A stretch of DNA of 64,000 nt from Actinacidiphila paucisporea. Its GTDB lineage: Bacteria > Actinomycetota > Actinomycetes > Streptomycetales > Streptomycetaceae. The DNA lies in contig NZ_FRBI01000003.1 of the NCBI RefSeq assembly GCF_900142575.1, positions 43,926 through 107,925 on the forward strand, given 5' to 3'. How positions within the stretch are numbered: the stretch's first letter is position 1; each line of letters opens with the position of its first letter. The notes beneath the pieces were generated by a model. That model had not been told where the DNA came from, did no database searches, and saw only the letters and a list, made by a program, of their open reading frames with translations. Below are positions 35,055-43,130 of this stretch, piece by piece. A program made the translations under genes and the position numbers.

Positions 35055-35191
35055 ATCGAGCGGCGCAGCAACGGCCTGTGCCTGAGCACCGCCGGCTACC
35101 TGACCGCGATCGGCTTCGCCATCGACGAGGAGCTGTGGGCGATCGACGGCGCGGAGTGTTCCCGTGCGACAACAAGGTCCCCGACAGCCAC
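35055..35191 (+). pseudogene. Remnant of a third VDIGVH-family gene
   Basis: Translation of 35055 onward gives IERRSNGLCLSTAGYLTAIG and then FAIDEELWAIDGAEC, matching the C-terminal part of the intact 38792 protein closely. One base is missing just after the Cys codon (near 35159). In the shifted frame the rest reads PCDNKVPDSH, also identical in sense to that protein, but ends in TGG instead of a stop. Everything 5' of this is missing. It abuts att module R2. Confidence 0.75.
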
Positions 35192-35206
35192 TGGCCGGAG
35201 CGGCCG

Positions 35207-35458
35207 TGCCCCGGACGTCCGAGGACGACCGGGGCACCGAAACCGCAGGTCAGCGACCTCCGAAGAGGCCCAGCCTGGTAGGCCGTGTGGGACTCGAACC
35301 CACAACCAATGGATTAAAAGTCCTGGCCAGGGCGTGCCAGGCGGTGGCGGACGGCGGGCCGCCGTCCGATAGCCGCAGGTCAGACGGACCGAGGTTGCAG
35401 CCCTGTCCGCACCGCACCGCCCGGTGCCAGCGCATCCGCTCACGCATCGCTCACGCAT
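35207..35458. repeat. att-like module R2 with tRNA-Lys 3'-half core
   Basis: The same architecture as R1 at the same 251-base size: hairpin TGCCCCGG...CCGGGGCA (35207-35236), AACCGCAGGTCAGC arm, 46-bp core 35278-35323 identical to the intact tRNA copy, TGGCCAGGGC, GCCGCAGGTCAGACGG arm, and CGCTCACGCAT twice (35437-35458). Confidence 0.85.
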
Positions 35459-35515
35459 ACGGCGCGAGAACTCCGTCCTACAGACCGCTGATTCAAGCAG
35501 AGCCCCGGCGGCTCT

Positions 35516-36052
35516 CTAACCTCCGGCGTGCATGTGGTGCAACAGGAGAAGCGCGGCCACCGCGTTGGCGGACCTGATCTCGCCGCGCTCGATGAGGGAC
35601 GGGACGGAGGCAAGCGGGACCCACTCCCGGCGATCGGATTCGAAGTCGTCCTCGGGGTGGCCGACGTATTCGGCGTTGGTGGACCAGTAGACGTGGTGGC
35701 GGCCGTCGGCAAGGCCGTTGGAGGGCTCGACGGTCAGCAGGTGCTGGAGCGGGCCAGGGCGCCAGCCGGTCTCCTCAAGCATTTCGCGAGCGGCTGCCGC
35801 TTCGATGTCCTCGCCGTGCTCGACGACCCCGGCGGCCAGTTCCCAGCCCCACGAGTCGGTGATGAAGCGGTGCCGCCACAGCAACAGGGCCTCGCCGGCC
35901 TCGTTGATGGTGGTAGCGAGGGCGACCGGGCGCTGACGGATGACGTAGTGGTCGAGGTGGCGGCCGTCCGGTAACTCGACGTCCGCGAGGTTCAGGGTGA
36001 GCCAGGGGTTCTCGTAGACGGTCTTCTCGCCGTGGTTCTTCCAGACCGACAC
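35516..36052 (-). CDS. NUDIX hydrolase
   Basis: A 178-residue NUDIX protein that hydrolyses a nucleoside-diphosphate-linked substrate, most like ADP-ribose pyrophosphatases. The Nudix box reads GVVEHGEDIEAAAAREMLEETG (G-x5-E-x7-REUxEE-x-G, with the key Glu residues present) near residue 75. The start is the GTG at 36052 (VWKNHGEKTVYENPW), with GGAGAGGG just upstream. A TTA codon (in VELPDG) suggests bldA control. It is next to an XRE regulator on the same strand, 71 bases away. Confidence 0.87.
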   Translation of the reverse strand: MSVWKNHGEKTVYENPWLTLNLADVELPDGRHLDHYVIRQRPVALATTINEAGEALLLWRHRFITDSWGWELAAGVVEHGEDIEAAAAREMLEETGWRPGPLQHLLTVEPSNGLADGRHHVYWSTNAEYVGHPEDDFESDRREWVPLASVPSLIERGEIRSANAVAALLLLHHMHAGG

Positions 36053-36123
36053 GTGCCCTCTCCGTACCTGATCGTCTGCTTCGGTGCCTGGGACGCTATC
36101 GCACCGGACACGTGCTGTGCCCG

Positions 36124-37458
36124 TCACAGCGGCAGCGCGAGGGAGGCGTCGATCTGCTCCACCGCATCGCGGCCTGCCGCGGAACCATGGTCGGCGAGCA
36201 GACCACGGAGTTTGGTGAAGCGGTCCCGTAGCCGCTGCGCCTCCTGCCCTTTGGCCAGTTCCAGTGCGGCCAGGCTGTGTGCGGCGGCCTGTTCGGGATT
36301 GCCGCGGCCGAGGTCCGCGGTGGCAAGTGTCGCCAGGCGGTGTACGGAGCCGCGAGCGTGCGCGCGGGCTCGTACCGCTTCGGTGGCGTACGTCTGGGCC
36401 GGGACCCAATCGCCCAGGCTGATGAGCGCTTCCGCCAACTGCGCTTCGACCAGACCAGGCTGTACGTAGCCCAGCTCGGCTGGCTCGTCAGCGGGCCGGA
36501 TGCGCGCGGCGGCGGATTCGGCGAGAAGCATGCAGCGGTGGGCCGCAGCCTGGTCACCCATGCGGGAGAACGCCTTGGCCTGCATGGCGTACAGGTCGGT
36601 GGCCAGCGCTGGGGAGATGTGAGCGCCAGCGGTACGGATACCGGCTTCGGCGAAGGCCACCGCCTGCCGGAAGTCCCGCACGAAAACGGCCTGGTTGACC
36701 AGTAGCGCTATGACGTAGCCACCAAAGGCGCGGTCACCGGACGCCTTGGCAAGGCGTAATGCCTGGTGGAAGTAGCGCTGAGCGAGCCCCTGGGCGTCGG
36801 AGTCGTACGCGCAGATTCCGGCAACTGCCGCCAAGCCGCCCACCGCGCGGTGGAGTTCACGGCCAGTGGCATGCGTGTAGGCACCCCGAACGAGCGGGGA
36901 CGTGTGCTCGGCGAGGAACCTTACGATTCGGCCTCGCGTGGCGACGCCGCCCGTCTGGCGGTACATCGCCTCGTAGTGCGTACGGGCGACGCGAAGCACT
37001 TCCACGTCGGCACGGCCCACATGGAGGCTGCCCGCACGTGAGACGTCGAGATCTTCCGGTGGATTCTCCCACTCCCAGACCGGGCCGATCGCGGCCATTC
37101 CGGCGAGAAGCGGGGCGCGCGCAAGACCCTCGCGCTGCTGGCCGTCTCCTCGCCACAGCGCGGTGGAGCGCTCAATGAATCCGGCCAACGGCGAGGCGTG
37201 CCCACCGGTCCCAGGAAGGCCCATGCCGATGTCATCGAGGCTCACCGATCGGCCCAGGCGCTCAGAGAGAACATCGCAGATCAGGTCGGGCGCGATGCCG
37301 CGTGGACGTTGCCCGCGCAACCAGCGAATTACCGAGGAATGGTCATAGCGCATCTGTCTGCCCCGAAACTTGCCAGCGGCGTTCACGCGCGCGGCTAAGC
37401 CGATCCGGGACATGCCGGCTTCGTCAAGCAGAGCGTCGAGCAGGGTGTTCGGCTCCAT
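36124..37458 (-). CDS. XRE/TPR regulator of island B
   Basis: A 444-residue regulator. The N-terminal ~75 residues are a helix-turn-helix-like domain (LLDALLDEAGMSRIGLAARV...SVIRWLRGQRPRG). The remaining ~360 residues are alpha-helical TPR-like repeats (AQRYFHQALRLAKASGDRAFGGYVI; YAMQAKAFSRMGDQAAAHRCML) characteristic of large Streptomyces XRE regulators. The ATG at 37458 is divergent from the ATPase-DUF6907 gene with a 180-base gap, a layout often found for regulator/ATPase pairs. It is full length, unlike the interrupted island A relative. Confidence 0.85.
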   Translation of the reverse strand: MEPNTLLDALLDEAGMSRIGLAARVNAAGKFRGRQMRYDHSSVIRWLRGQRPRGIAPDLICDVLSERLGRSVSLDDIGMGLPGTGGHASPLAGFIERSTALWRGDGQQREGLARAPLLAGMAAIGPVWEWENPPEDLDVSRAGSLHVGRADVEVLRVARTHYEAMYRQTGGVATRGRIVRFLAEHTSPLVRGAYTHATGRELHRAVGGLAAVAGICAYDSDAQGLAQRYFHQALRLAKASGDRAFGGYVIALLVNQAVFVRDFRQAVAFAEAGIRTAGAHISPALATDLYAMQAKAFSRMGDQAAAHRCMLLAESAAARIRPADEPAELGYVQPGLVEAQLAEALISLGDWVPAQTYATEAVRARAHARGSVHRLATLATADLGRGNPEQAAAHSLAALELAKGQEAQRLRDRFTKLRGLLADHGSAAGRDAVEQIDASLALPL

Positions 37459-37637
37459 GTAGTCCTCACATCACTCAGTGCAGCCGAGCGTAACCACTTC
37501 GCATTCACACAGTGTGTGTTCGCCAACCCCGGGTCCAGACCCCGCACACACTCCCGCCGGGCGGACGGTCGGCGGAGTCTCTTCTTATCGCTGAGCCACC
37601 GGCGTGCTTCGTCTCCTCCCCGAAGGGTCTCCACGAC

Positions 37638-38597
37638 ATGTCACACACCATCGCGCCGGGTAAGGCGGCGCTCTCCGCTCCCCCCGCCCAGCCGAGCCTG
37701 AGCGACCCACGCCGCGCCTTCAACCACGGATTCCGCGTCGAAGCCGAATCCGAGGCTGTGCCCGAAGCCCGGCGCAAGATCGTCGCCTTGGTGCGGGACT
37801 GGGACGTGCCGCTGCCGCACGACACCTTCAGCGACCTGGAGCTGCTGTCCACCGAGCTGATCACGAATGCCGTCCAGCACACCGATTCCCCCTGCGTGGT
37901 GGCCGTGCGCTGGACCGGCGTGCGGGTCCGCGTCGAGGTCACCGACGTGAGTCCTGCCCGCCCGCACCGACGCCACAGCTCACCGGAGGCGGAGGGCGGA
38001 CGCGGCCTGCTCCTGGTCGAGTCCCTGGCCACCACATGGGGAAGCGCCCCCGATCCCGCAGGGAAAGTCGTCTGGTTCGAACTCGGGCCGTCCGACCGGA
38101 CGCCACCTCCCTTGAGCACGCCGGGGAAGTGGACGATCAACACCGACAGCGGATCGGCGACCTCCGGCTACCTTCCCGCCTGGGCAGAGGACGACCCGAC
38201 CGAGGCCAATGTCCCCCTGGACCAGCTGCCGGAACGGCTGGCCGGCATCAACCACCGGAACTTCTTCGAAGGCCCGATGCTGCCCATCACCGCCCCTGAC
38301 GTATGGGAAGGGGCCGAGGACGACACGGTCTTCGAAGGCAGCATCGACTGCAACCCCTACGACCCCGACCCCGGCCACCGTGTGCCGGTCGTCAACCTCC
38401 AAGTCTGCGTAGGGCGCTGGATCACCGGCCTGGACCCGCACAGCCTCGCCGAGGTCGCGGCGAAGCTCCACGCCCACGCCGACTTTCTCGACGAAAAGGT
38501 ACGCCCCGCGCTCATCGCCGCCCGCGAGGACTGGGCCGCCCACCATCCGTCTGCCCAGCAACGCTCGCCAGCCTCAGGCCCGGGAGGCCGCACATAA
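37638..38597 (+). CDS. HATPase_c_2 anti-sigma-like ATPase fused to DUF6907
   Basis: A 319-residue fusion. Residues ~25-150 form a GHKL ATPase of the RsbW/SpoIIAB-like kind: N-box ELLSTELITNAVQHTD, then VEVTDVSP and the G-box GGRGLLLVESLATTWG. The C-terminal ~165 residues match DUF6907, a Streptomyces domain normally found alone (GYLPAWAEDDPTEANVPLDQLPE; a later VPVVNLQVCVGRW). Such ATPases bind or phosphorylate partner regulators. The start is the ATG at 37638; the frame is open to 37512. It is divergent from the XRE regulator and ~195 bases ahead of the VDIGVH gene. Confidence 0.8.
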   Translation: MSHTIAPGKAALSAPPAQPSLSDPRRAFNHGFRVEAESEAVPEARRKIVALVRDWDVPLPHDTFSDLELLSTELITNAVQHTDSPCVVAVRWTGVRVRVEVTDVSPARPHRRHSSPEAEGGRGLLLVESLATTWGSAPDPAGKVVWFELGPSDRTPPPLSTPGKWTINTDSGSATSGYLPAWAEDDPTEANVPLDQLPERLAGINHRNFFEGPMLPITAPDVWEGAEDDTVFEGSIDCNPYDPDPGHRVPVVNLQVCVGRWITGLDPHSLAEVAAKLHAHADFLDEKVRPALIAAREDWAAHHPSAQQRSPASGPGGRT

Positions 38598-38791
38598 CCG
38601 GCACGCTCGCCGCCCCGGCCCCTCCCCCACTGACGCGGCTGTGCGAGCGCCCCTAGCAAGCCCAGGCGCCGGTGGAAGTCGCCGATCGTCCGGACTGCAC
38701 GACGCCACGCCTTCAGGGCGCCGTACGGGTCTCCAGCAGCTGGCTGGCGGACCAGAAGCCCCACTCACCCTCAGAATAGGAGGACAGCACC

Positions 38792-39298
38792 ATGACCACA
38801 GCCGTCCAGATCGACACCGGTATCGGGTTACGCACTCGGGACCCGAGGGCACTCCTCAACGCCGTCCAGCCCAACATCGCGCACCTGACCGTCAACATCC
38901 TCGACAGCGGCATGACCCTCTGGGACCGGGAGATCGCCCTCCTGCTGCGCGACCACACCATGGTCCGCGACATGGCCGAACGGATCCTCGGCAACGCCGT
39001 CATGTATACCCTCGCCTGCATCGAGCACCCCGAGGTCCACCTCGGAGTCGGCAAACTCGTCGACATCGGCGTCCACCAACTCATCCTCGACACGCCCGTC
39101 TGGTTCGCCCTGTGCGACGTGTACAACAGCGGCCGGTACAAGCACCACGCCCCGTTCATCGAGCGCCGCAGCGACGGACTGTGCCTGCGCACCGCCGACT
39201 TCCTCACCTCGATCGGCTTCGAGATCGACATCGAACTGTGGGCGATCGACGGAACGGACTGCTCGCCGTGCGACAACAAGGTTCCCGACAGCCACTGA
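38792..39298 (+). CDS. Island B VDIGVH-motif protein (GRDP-like, cassette gene 1)
   Basis: A 168-residue cytoplasmic protein. The core block is GKLVDIGVHQLILDT, with KHHAPF further on, and the end is DGTDCSPCDNKVPDSH, whose CxxC matches the island A paralogue. The N-terminal ~70 residues are helical (LLLRDHTMVRDMAERILG) and also conserved between the copies. GGAGG precedes the ATG at good spacing. A TTA codon (in GIGLRTR) suggests bldA control. It is followed after 82 bases by the methyltransferase, as in island A. Function unknown; metal binding is a guess from the His and Cys pattern. Confidence 0.78.
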   Translation: MTTAVQIDTGIGLRTRDPRALLNAVQPNIAHLTVNILDSGMTLWDREIALLLRDHTMVRDMAERILGNAVMYTLACIEHPEVHLGVGKLVDIGVHQLILDTPVWFALCDVYNSGRYKHHAPFIERRSDGLCLRTADFLTSIGFEIDIELWAIDGTDCSPCDNKVPDSH

Positions 39299-39380
39299 AC
39301 GACACTGTGCCCTGCCCCTTCCGATGCTCGCGGGCATCATGGGGCGGGGCACAGCCCCTTCCCGCAAGCAGAGGACACAG

Positions 39381-40034
39381 ATGCCTGCGCAACACGACAT
39401 CACCGCCGAGACCGAACTCTGGGATGCCTACGCCGGCAGCGCCTTCAAAGAGGACGCCGAACCGGCATTCCACTGGACGCAGTACGCCGGCCACGGCCCA
39501 GGCCCCGAAGTCCTCGGCGACCCGGATAGTGTGCTGGAGATCGGCTGCGGCACCGGGCGCGCGCTCGCCCACTTGGCGCAGCGCGGCGTGAAAGCCACAG
39601 GCGTGGACCTGTCTCCCGTCATGGTCGCGAGGACGACCGAGCGGTGGGGGACGACCGGTGCCCAGTTCCACTGCGCCGAGGTACTGGACTACCTCGGCTC
39701 CACCGCCGAGGCCTACGACGCGGTGTATTCCATTTTCGGAGCCGCCTGGTTCACCGACCCGTCAAAGCTCTTTCCGCTCGTCCGGAAGCGCCTCAACCCC
39801 GGCGGCGTCTTCGTCTTCTCACAGCCCCCGGCCATCCCCGGGGCGTATGGTCCGCAGGGCATGTACAAGGGCGGCTTTGCCGGGAAGGCCATGTTCACCT
39901 ACCGCTACAGCTACCGCCCGCCCGTATGGGAACGTCTGCTGGCTCGGGCCGGTTTCACCGCTGCCCAAGCCTGCGTCCTCGACGCCCCCGAGCCTGACCA
40001 CATTGGCACGCTCCTGGTCCGCGCCTACGCGTGA
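39381..40034 (+). CDS. Island B class I SAM methyltransferase (cassette gene 2)
   Basis: A 217-residue SAM methyltransferase with motif I VLEIGCGTGRALAHLAQRG, ATGVDLSPVMVA, then VYSIFGAAWFTDP and LNPGGVFVFSQP. The first ~35 residues (TELWDAYAGSAF) and the FGAA-x-FTDP block link it to the island A enzyme at 32213. The ATG at 39381 has AGAGGA upstream. It is immediately downstream of the VDIGVH-motif gene. The two are probably one transcript and act in the same step; the substrate is unknown. Confidence 0.85.
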   Translation: MPAQHDITAETELWDAYAGSAFKEDAEPAFHWTQYAGHGPGPEVLGDPDSVLEIGCGTGRALAHLAQRGVKATGVDLSPVMVARTTERWGTTGAQFHCAEVLDYLGSTAEAYDAVYSIFGAAWFTDPSKLFPLVRKRLNPGGVFVFSQPPAIPGAYGPQGMYKGGFAGKAMFTYRYSYRPPVWERLLARAGFTAAQACVLDAPEPDHIGTLLVRAYA

Positions 40035-40184
40035 CGCCGAGCCCAGCCGACGTCGCCTCGGTCGAACAGGCGCAAGCGCCGCCGATGGGCACCTCGGCAG
40101 GAACCTGTGGCCGCGGGCGGTCCCGGCGAGAACCAGGTACCCGTGGAGAGCTTCGGCATCGTAGTGAACGCCTGACCCGCGGCC

Positions 40185-40398
40185 GCAGTCCACGACGCCG
40201 AACGGGCGCGGCTGAGGTCGGAGCGGGCGAAGCTCGCCGAGCTGTGTCCCTTCCGCAAGCTGACCGGCCCGTCCGCCCAGCAGGCGATACGCCGCACCCT
40301 GCGTGCCGCGGTCAACTCCGCGATCGCACAGCAGCTCATCACCTTCAACCCGTGCCTCCCACGTCGAACTCGCCTCGGGCCGCAGGCCGAAGCCCCTC
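40185..40398 (+). pseudogene. Tyrosine integrase remnant
   Basis: The frame AVHDAERARLRSERAKLAEL is followed by KLTGPSAQQAIRRTLRAAVN and SAIAQQLITFNP, then after a one-base shift SHVELASGRRPKPL. This is the core-binding portion of a Streptomyces phage-type tyrosine recombinase (usual form ...RATLRAALNAAI...NPASHVELASGRRP). The catalytic domain with the R-H-R-Y residues is gone, replaced by the att flank (CTCACGCATCGCTCACGCA) at 40397. It is the only integrase trace seen in the whole array. Confidence 0.7.
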
Positions 40399-40432
40399 AC
40401 GCATCGCTCACGCACGAGCCCGGACATGGCTG

Positions 40433-40684
40433 TGCCCCGCCCGCCCGAAGGCGACCGGGGCACCATACCCGCAGGTCAGCGGCCTCCGGGGAGGCGCAGC
40501 CTGGTAGGCCGTGTGGGACTCGAACCCACAACCAATGGATTAAAAGTCCTGGCCAGGGCGTGCCAGGCGGTGGTGGACGGTGGGTCGCCATCCGAAACCC
40601 GTAGGTCAGACGGACTGCGGTTACCGTTCCGTCCGCTGCGCATCGCCCCCGTGCCAGCACATCCGCTCACGCATCGCTCACGCA
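40433..40684. repeat. att-like module R3 with tRNA-Lys 3'-half core
   Basis: Hairpin TGCCCCG...CGGGGCA (40433-40462), ACCCGCAGGTCAGC arm, core 40504-40549 identical to the intact tRNA segment, TGGCCAGGGC, a CGTAGGTCAGACGG arm, and paired CGCTCACGCA units ending 40684. An extra CTCACGCAT pair lies on its left (40397), beside the integrase remnant. Confidence 0.85.
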
Positions 40685-40752
40685 CACCCGACCGTGCCGC
40701 GCCGATCACAACTCGACCAGTCCGCTACCGGAGAGCCGCTAAGGTGCGCGGG

Positions 40753-41928
40753 ATGAACAATGCTTCTCCTCTCCCCCGCCCCTTCCGGTTGATCGTCACC
40801 GGAGGAGGGACTGGTGGCCATACCTATCCCGCCCTGACAGCGATTCGGACGCTGTCGACCCGGCTCGCAGCCGGCGGCGGAGCGCTAGACGTCCTGTGGA
40901 TCGGCACCGACAGCGGCTTGGAGGCGCGGATCGCCCCGGCCGAGGGCATCGCGTTCACCACCGTCGCCACAGGCAAGATCCGCCGTTCCAGCAACCCGCT
41001 GAAGATGGTGTCCCCGGCGAACGTACTCGACATGGCACGAGTCCCGCTCGGCGTCGCTCAGGCCAGGAAAGTCGTCGCGAATTTTCGGCCGGACGTCGTT
41101 CTCGCCACCGGCGGGTACGTCGCCGTCCCCGCCGGCCTGGCCGCGCGTATGTGCCGCCGCCCGCTGGTATTGCACGAGCAGACGGTGCGCCTGGGGCTCG
41201 CCAACCGCAAGCTCGCCGGCTCGGCAACGCGTATCGCTCTCTCGTCGGACTCGTCGCTACCACTCCTGCCAGACGCCGTGCGCGGAATCGCGGTGGTCAC
41301 AGGGAATCCGGTCCGTCCCGAGGTGCTGGCCGGTCACGCGGACAAAGCGGTCGAAGCCCTGGGTTTGGACAGCTTCGATCGGCGTCTTCCGACCGTGTAC
41401 GTCACCGGTGGCGCCCAGGGCTCGCAGCAGATCAACAACGTTGTCCGGGATGCTCTGCCGTGGCTTTTGGAACGCGCGAACGTGATCCATCAGTGCGGGC
41501 CGGCCAACGTCGAGGCCATGCAGCAGAACGCGGCACTCCTGCGCCCGGGGTTCGCTGACCGGTACTACCTCACGGGGTTCGTCGGCCCCGAGCTCCCTGA
41601 CGTCCTTGCGCTGGCCGACGTGGTGATCTCCCGGAGCGGCGCCGGCACCCTCGCCGAGCTGACCGCCCTGGGCAAGCCCGCGATCTTCATCCCCCTGGCT
41701 TCCTCGGCCGGGAACGAGCAGGCACACAACGCTCGACACCTGGAAGAGTCCGGGGCAGCCGTCGCCCTGCTCGGTGAGATCACCACGGACACCTTCCGCC
41801 ACGCGGCACGGCCACTCCTGACCGACCCCGCGCAGCGGGCCGCGATGGCGGAGCGGGCCAAAGCGCACGGCCGCCCGGACGCGGCGGACCGACTGGTGGA
41901 CGTGATCCTCTCCGCTGCGTCCGGCTGA
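40753..41928 (+). CDS. Second MurG-like glycosyltransferase (island C)
   Basis: This is a GT28-family transferase of 391 residues like MurG, which moves GlcNAc from UDP-GlcNAc to a lipid carrier. The glycine loop GGGTGGHTYPAL opens the N-domain; VLHEQTVRLGLANRKLAG, VTGGAQGSQQIN and the nucleotide-sugar site SRSGAGTLAELTALGKPAI follow. It sits outside the dcw cluster, in an island, so it is probably a paralogue. It might glycosylate a secondary metabolite or modify lipid II. The ATG at 40753 has AAGG nine bases upstream. Nothing else in the island is obviously a partner enzyme. Confidence 0.82.
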   Translation: MNNASPLPRPFRLIVTGGGTGGHTYPALTAIRTLSTRLAAGGGALDVLWIGTDSGLEARIAPAEGIAFTTVATGKIRRSSNPLKMVSPANVLDMARVPLGVAQARKVVANFRPDVVLATGGYVAVPAGLAARMCRRPLVLHEQTVRLGLANRKLAGSATRIALSSDSSLPLLPDAVRGIAVVTGNPVRPEVLAGHADKAVEALGLDSFDRRLPTVYVTGGAQGSQQINNVVRDALPWLLERANVIHQCGPANVEAMQQNAALLRPGFADRYYLTGFVGPELPDVLALADVVISRSGAGTLAELTALGKPAIFIPLASSAGNEQAHNARHLEESGAAVALLGEITTDTFRHAARPLLTDPAQRAAMAERAKAHGRPDAADRLVDVILSAASG

Positions 41929-42276
41929 CTACCGTCGGCCCTACGGCTGACGGGGCGCGGTGCTGCCCGTAGACAGAGCCCGAGTCCAGTCGCTCCGGTC
42001 CACCAGGCATCGAGCTGGGACGTCCCTGACGCGACCGACAATCCTTGCCGGTGAACCGCCGGGCCAATCGGAAATCCCCTTCCAATAGTGCCCCGCAATT
42101 CCTGCTGCCACTTCTGTACCGCCCCCAGGACAGCGGTGTCCGCCAACACCGTGAGCGACACCGGCAGCTTCCGCGATGATGAGCGGGCGGGTCGCCTCGC
42201 CACGTCCACTCTGATCTGGCGACCGGCTACCGAAGACACTGCAATCGATGGCCGCAGCGGCCATGGGGGAGTGAGG
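41929..42276. other. Gap in island C
   Basis: About 350 bases. Open frames exist on both strands, but none has a supported start or a recognised family. It probably carries the promoter for the 42277 gene and the end of the MurG-like transcript. Confidence 0.35.
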
Positions 42277-42924
42277 ATGGAAGTTCTGACGGAGACGGGT
42301 ATATCGCTGTTATCGAGTGCTCTCTTCGTGCTGCTCGCGTGGACACTCTCGAAGACAGCACGCCACTTCGCTCGCGGTGTCGCGGCCCATCTGCTTCACC
42401 TCGACTCCGAGGAGGTGTTCGCCAACGGCGGGGAGGCAGGGCCGGACATCAAGCGCGAACTCAGCCGCGCGCAGACGGTGTTCATCTTCACAAGCCGCGG
42501 AGCCGAACTCCAACGTGAAACGTTCGCCGAGATGATCACCCGGAGCCACACCCGGCGCTGCCGCTGCCGCATCATGCTCCCGCAGCTCGCCGTACCTACA
42601 GGCGAAGCCGACTGGATCGCTGACCGTGAGGCCGAACTGCACGTCTTCGACTCTGCCTTCGGTACGGACCTCCTCCGCCGACAGGTAGCGGCGACCTACG
42701 ATTACCTGACCCCCCTCCTGGTGCCCGGCCACCTCGAAGTGCGTGGCTACAACATCCCTCACCTGGGACGTGTTGTCGCAACAGAGCGGGTCCTCTACCT
42801 GACGCCCTACTCAGCAGACCGGCACGGCAGCAGTTCGCCTGTTATCAAATACCGCCGGGGTCAGACATACGAGGTTCTCATGCGCCTGATGGACAAACTG
42901 TGGACCGCGGCCGGGTCTCCTTGA
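42277..42924 (+). CDS. Membrane-anchored protein of unknown function
   Basis: A 215-residue protein with one N-terminal transmembrane helix (ISLLSSALFVLLAWTLS) and a cytoplasmic domain. The sequence pattern TVFIFTSRGAELQRETFAEMI, then CRIMLPQL and VRGYNIPHLGRVVATERVLY, vaguely recalls the phospholipase-D-like or DUF5919-type regulatory domains, but no HKD motif is present. The ATG at 42277 has GGGAGTGAGG upstream. It follows the MurG-like gene. The composition is less GC-rich than the flanking chromosome, consistent with acquired DNA. Confidence 0.5.
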   Translation: MEVLTETGISLLSSALFVLLAWTLSKTARHFARGVAAHLLHLDSEEVFANGGEAGPDIKRELSRAQTVFIFTSRGAELQRETFAEMITRSHTRRCRCRIMLPQLAVPTGEADWIADREAELHVFDSAFGTDLLRRQVAATYDYLTPLLVPGHLEVRGYNIPHLGRVVATERVLYLTPYSADRHGSSSPVIKYRRGQTYEVLMRLMDKLWTAAGSP

Positions 42925-43130
42925 CGCTCCCAGCACCTTCCGCGGTGCTCGCCGCGGACCTCTGAGTACGCGAAATCCGTTCCTACAGGCCGGGCGGTTG
43001 ACGTTCGCAGTCCTCACAGACATTTCGGGTACGCCTGCTTACACCTGCGCCCCCGCCGCGAGCCGCCCCCGCACCACGGACTCCGCCAGCCGAACAGCCT
43101 GCTCCCACGTCTCTCAACAGCGGAGTCGGC

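Noticed and set aside
31981..40549. Extra tRNA-Lys genes at 31981, 35278 and 40504
   Set aside because: Only the 3' half is present at each; the D arm and 5' acceptor strand are replaced by TGGCCAGGGC and arm repeats.
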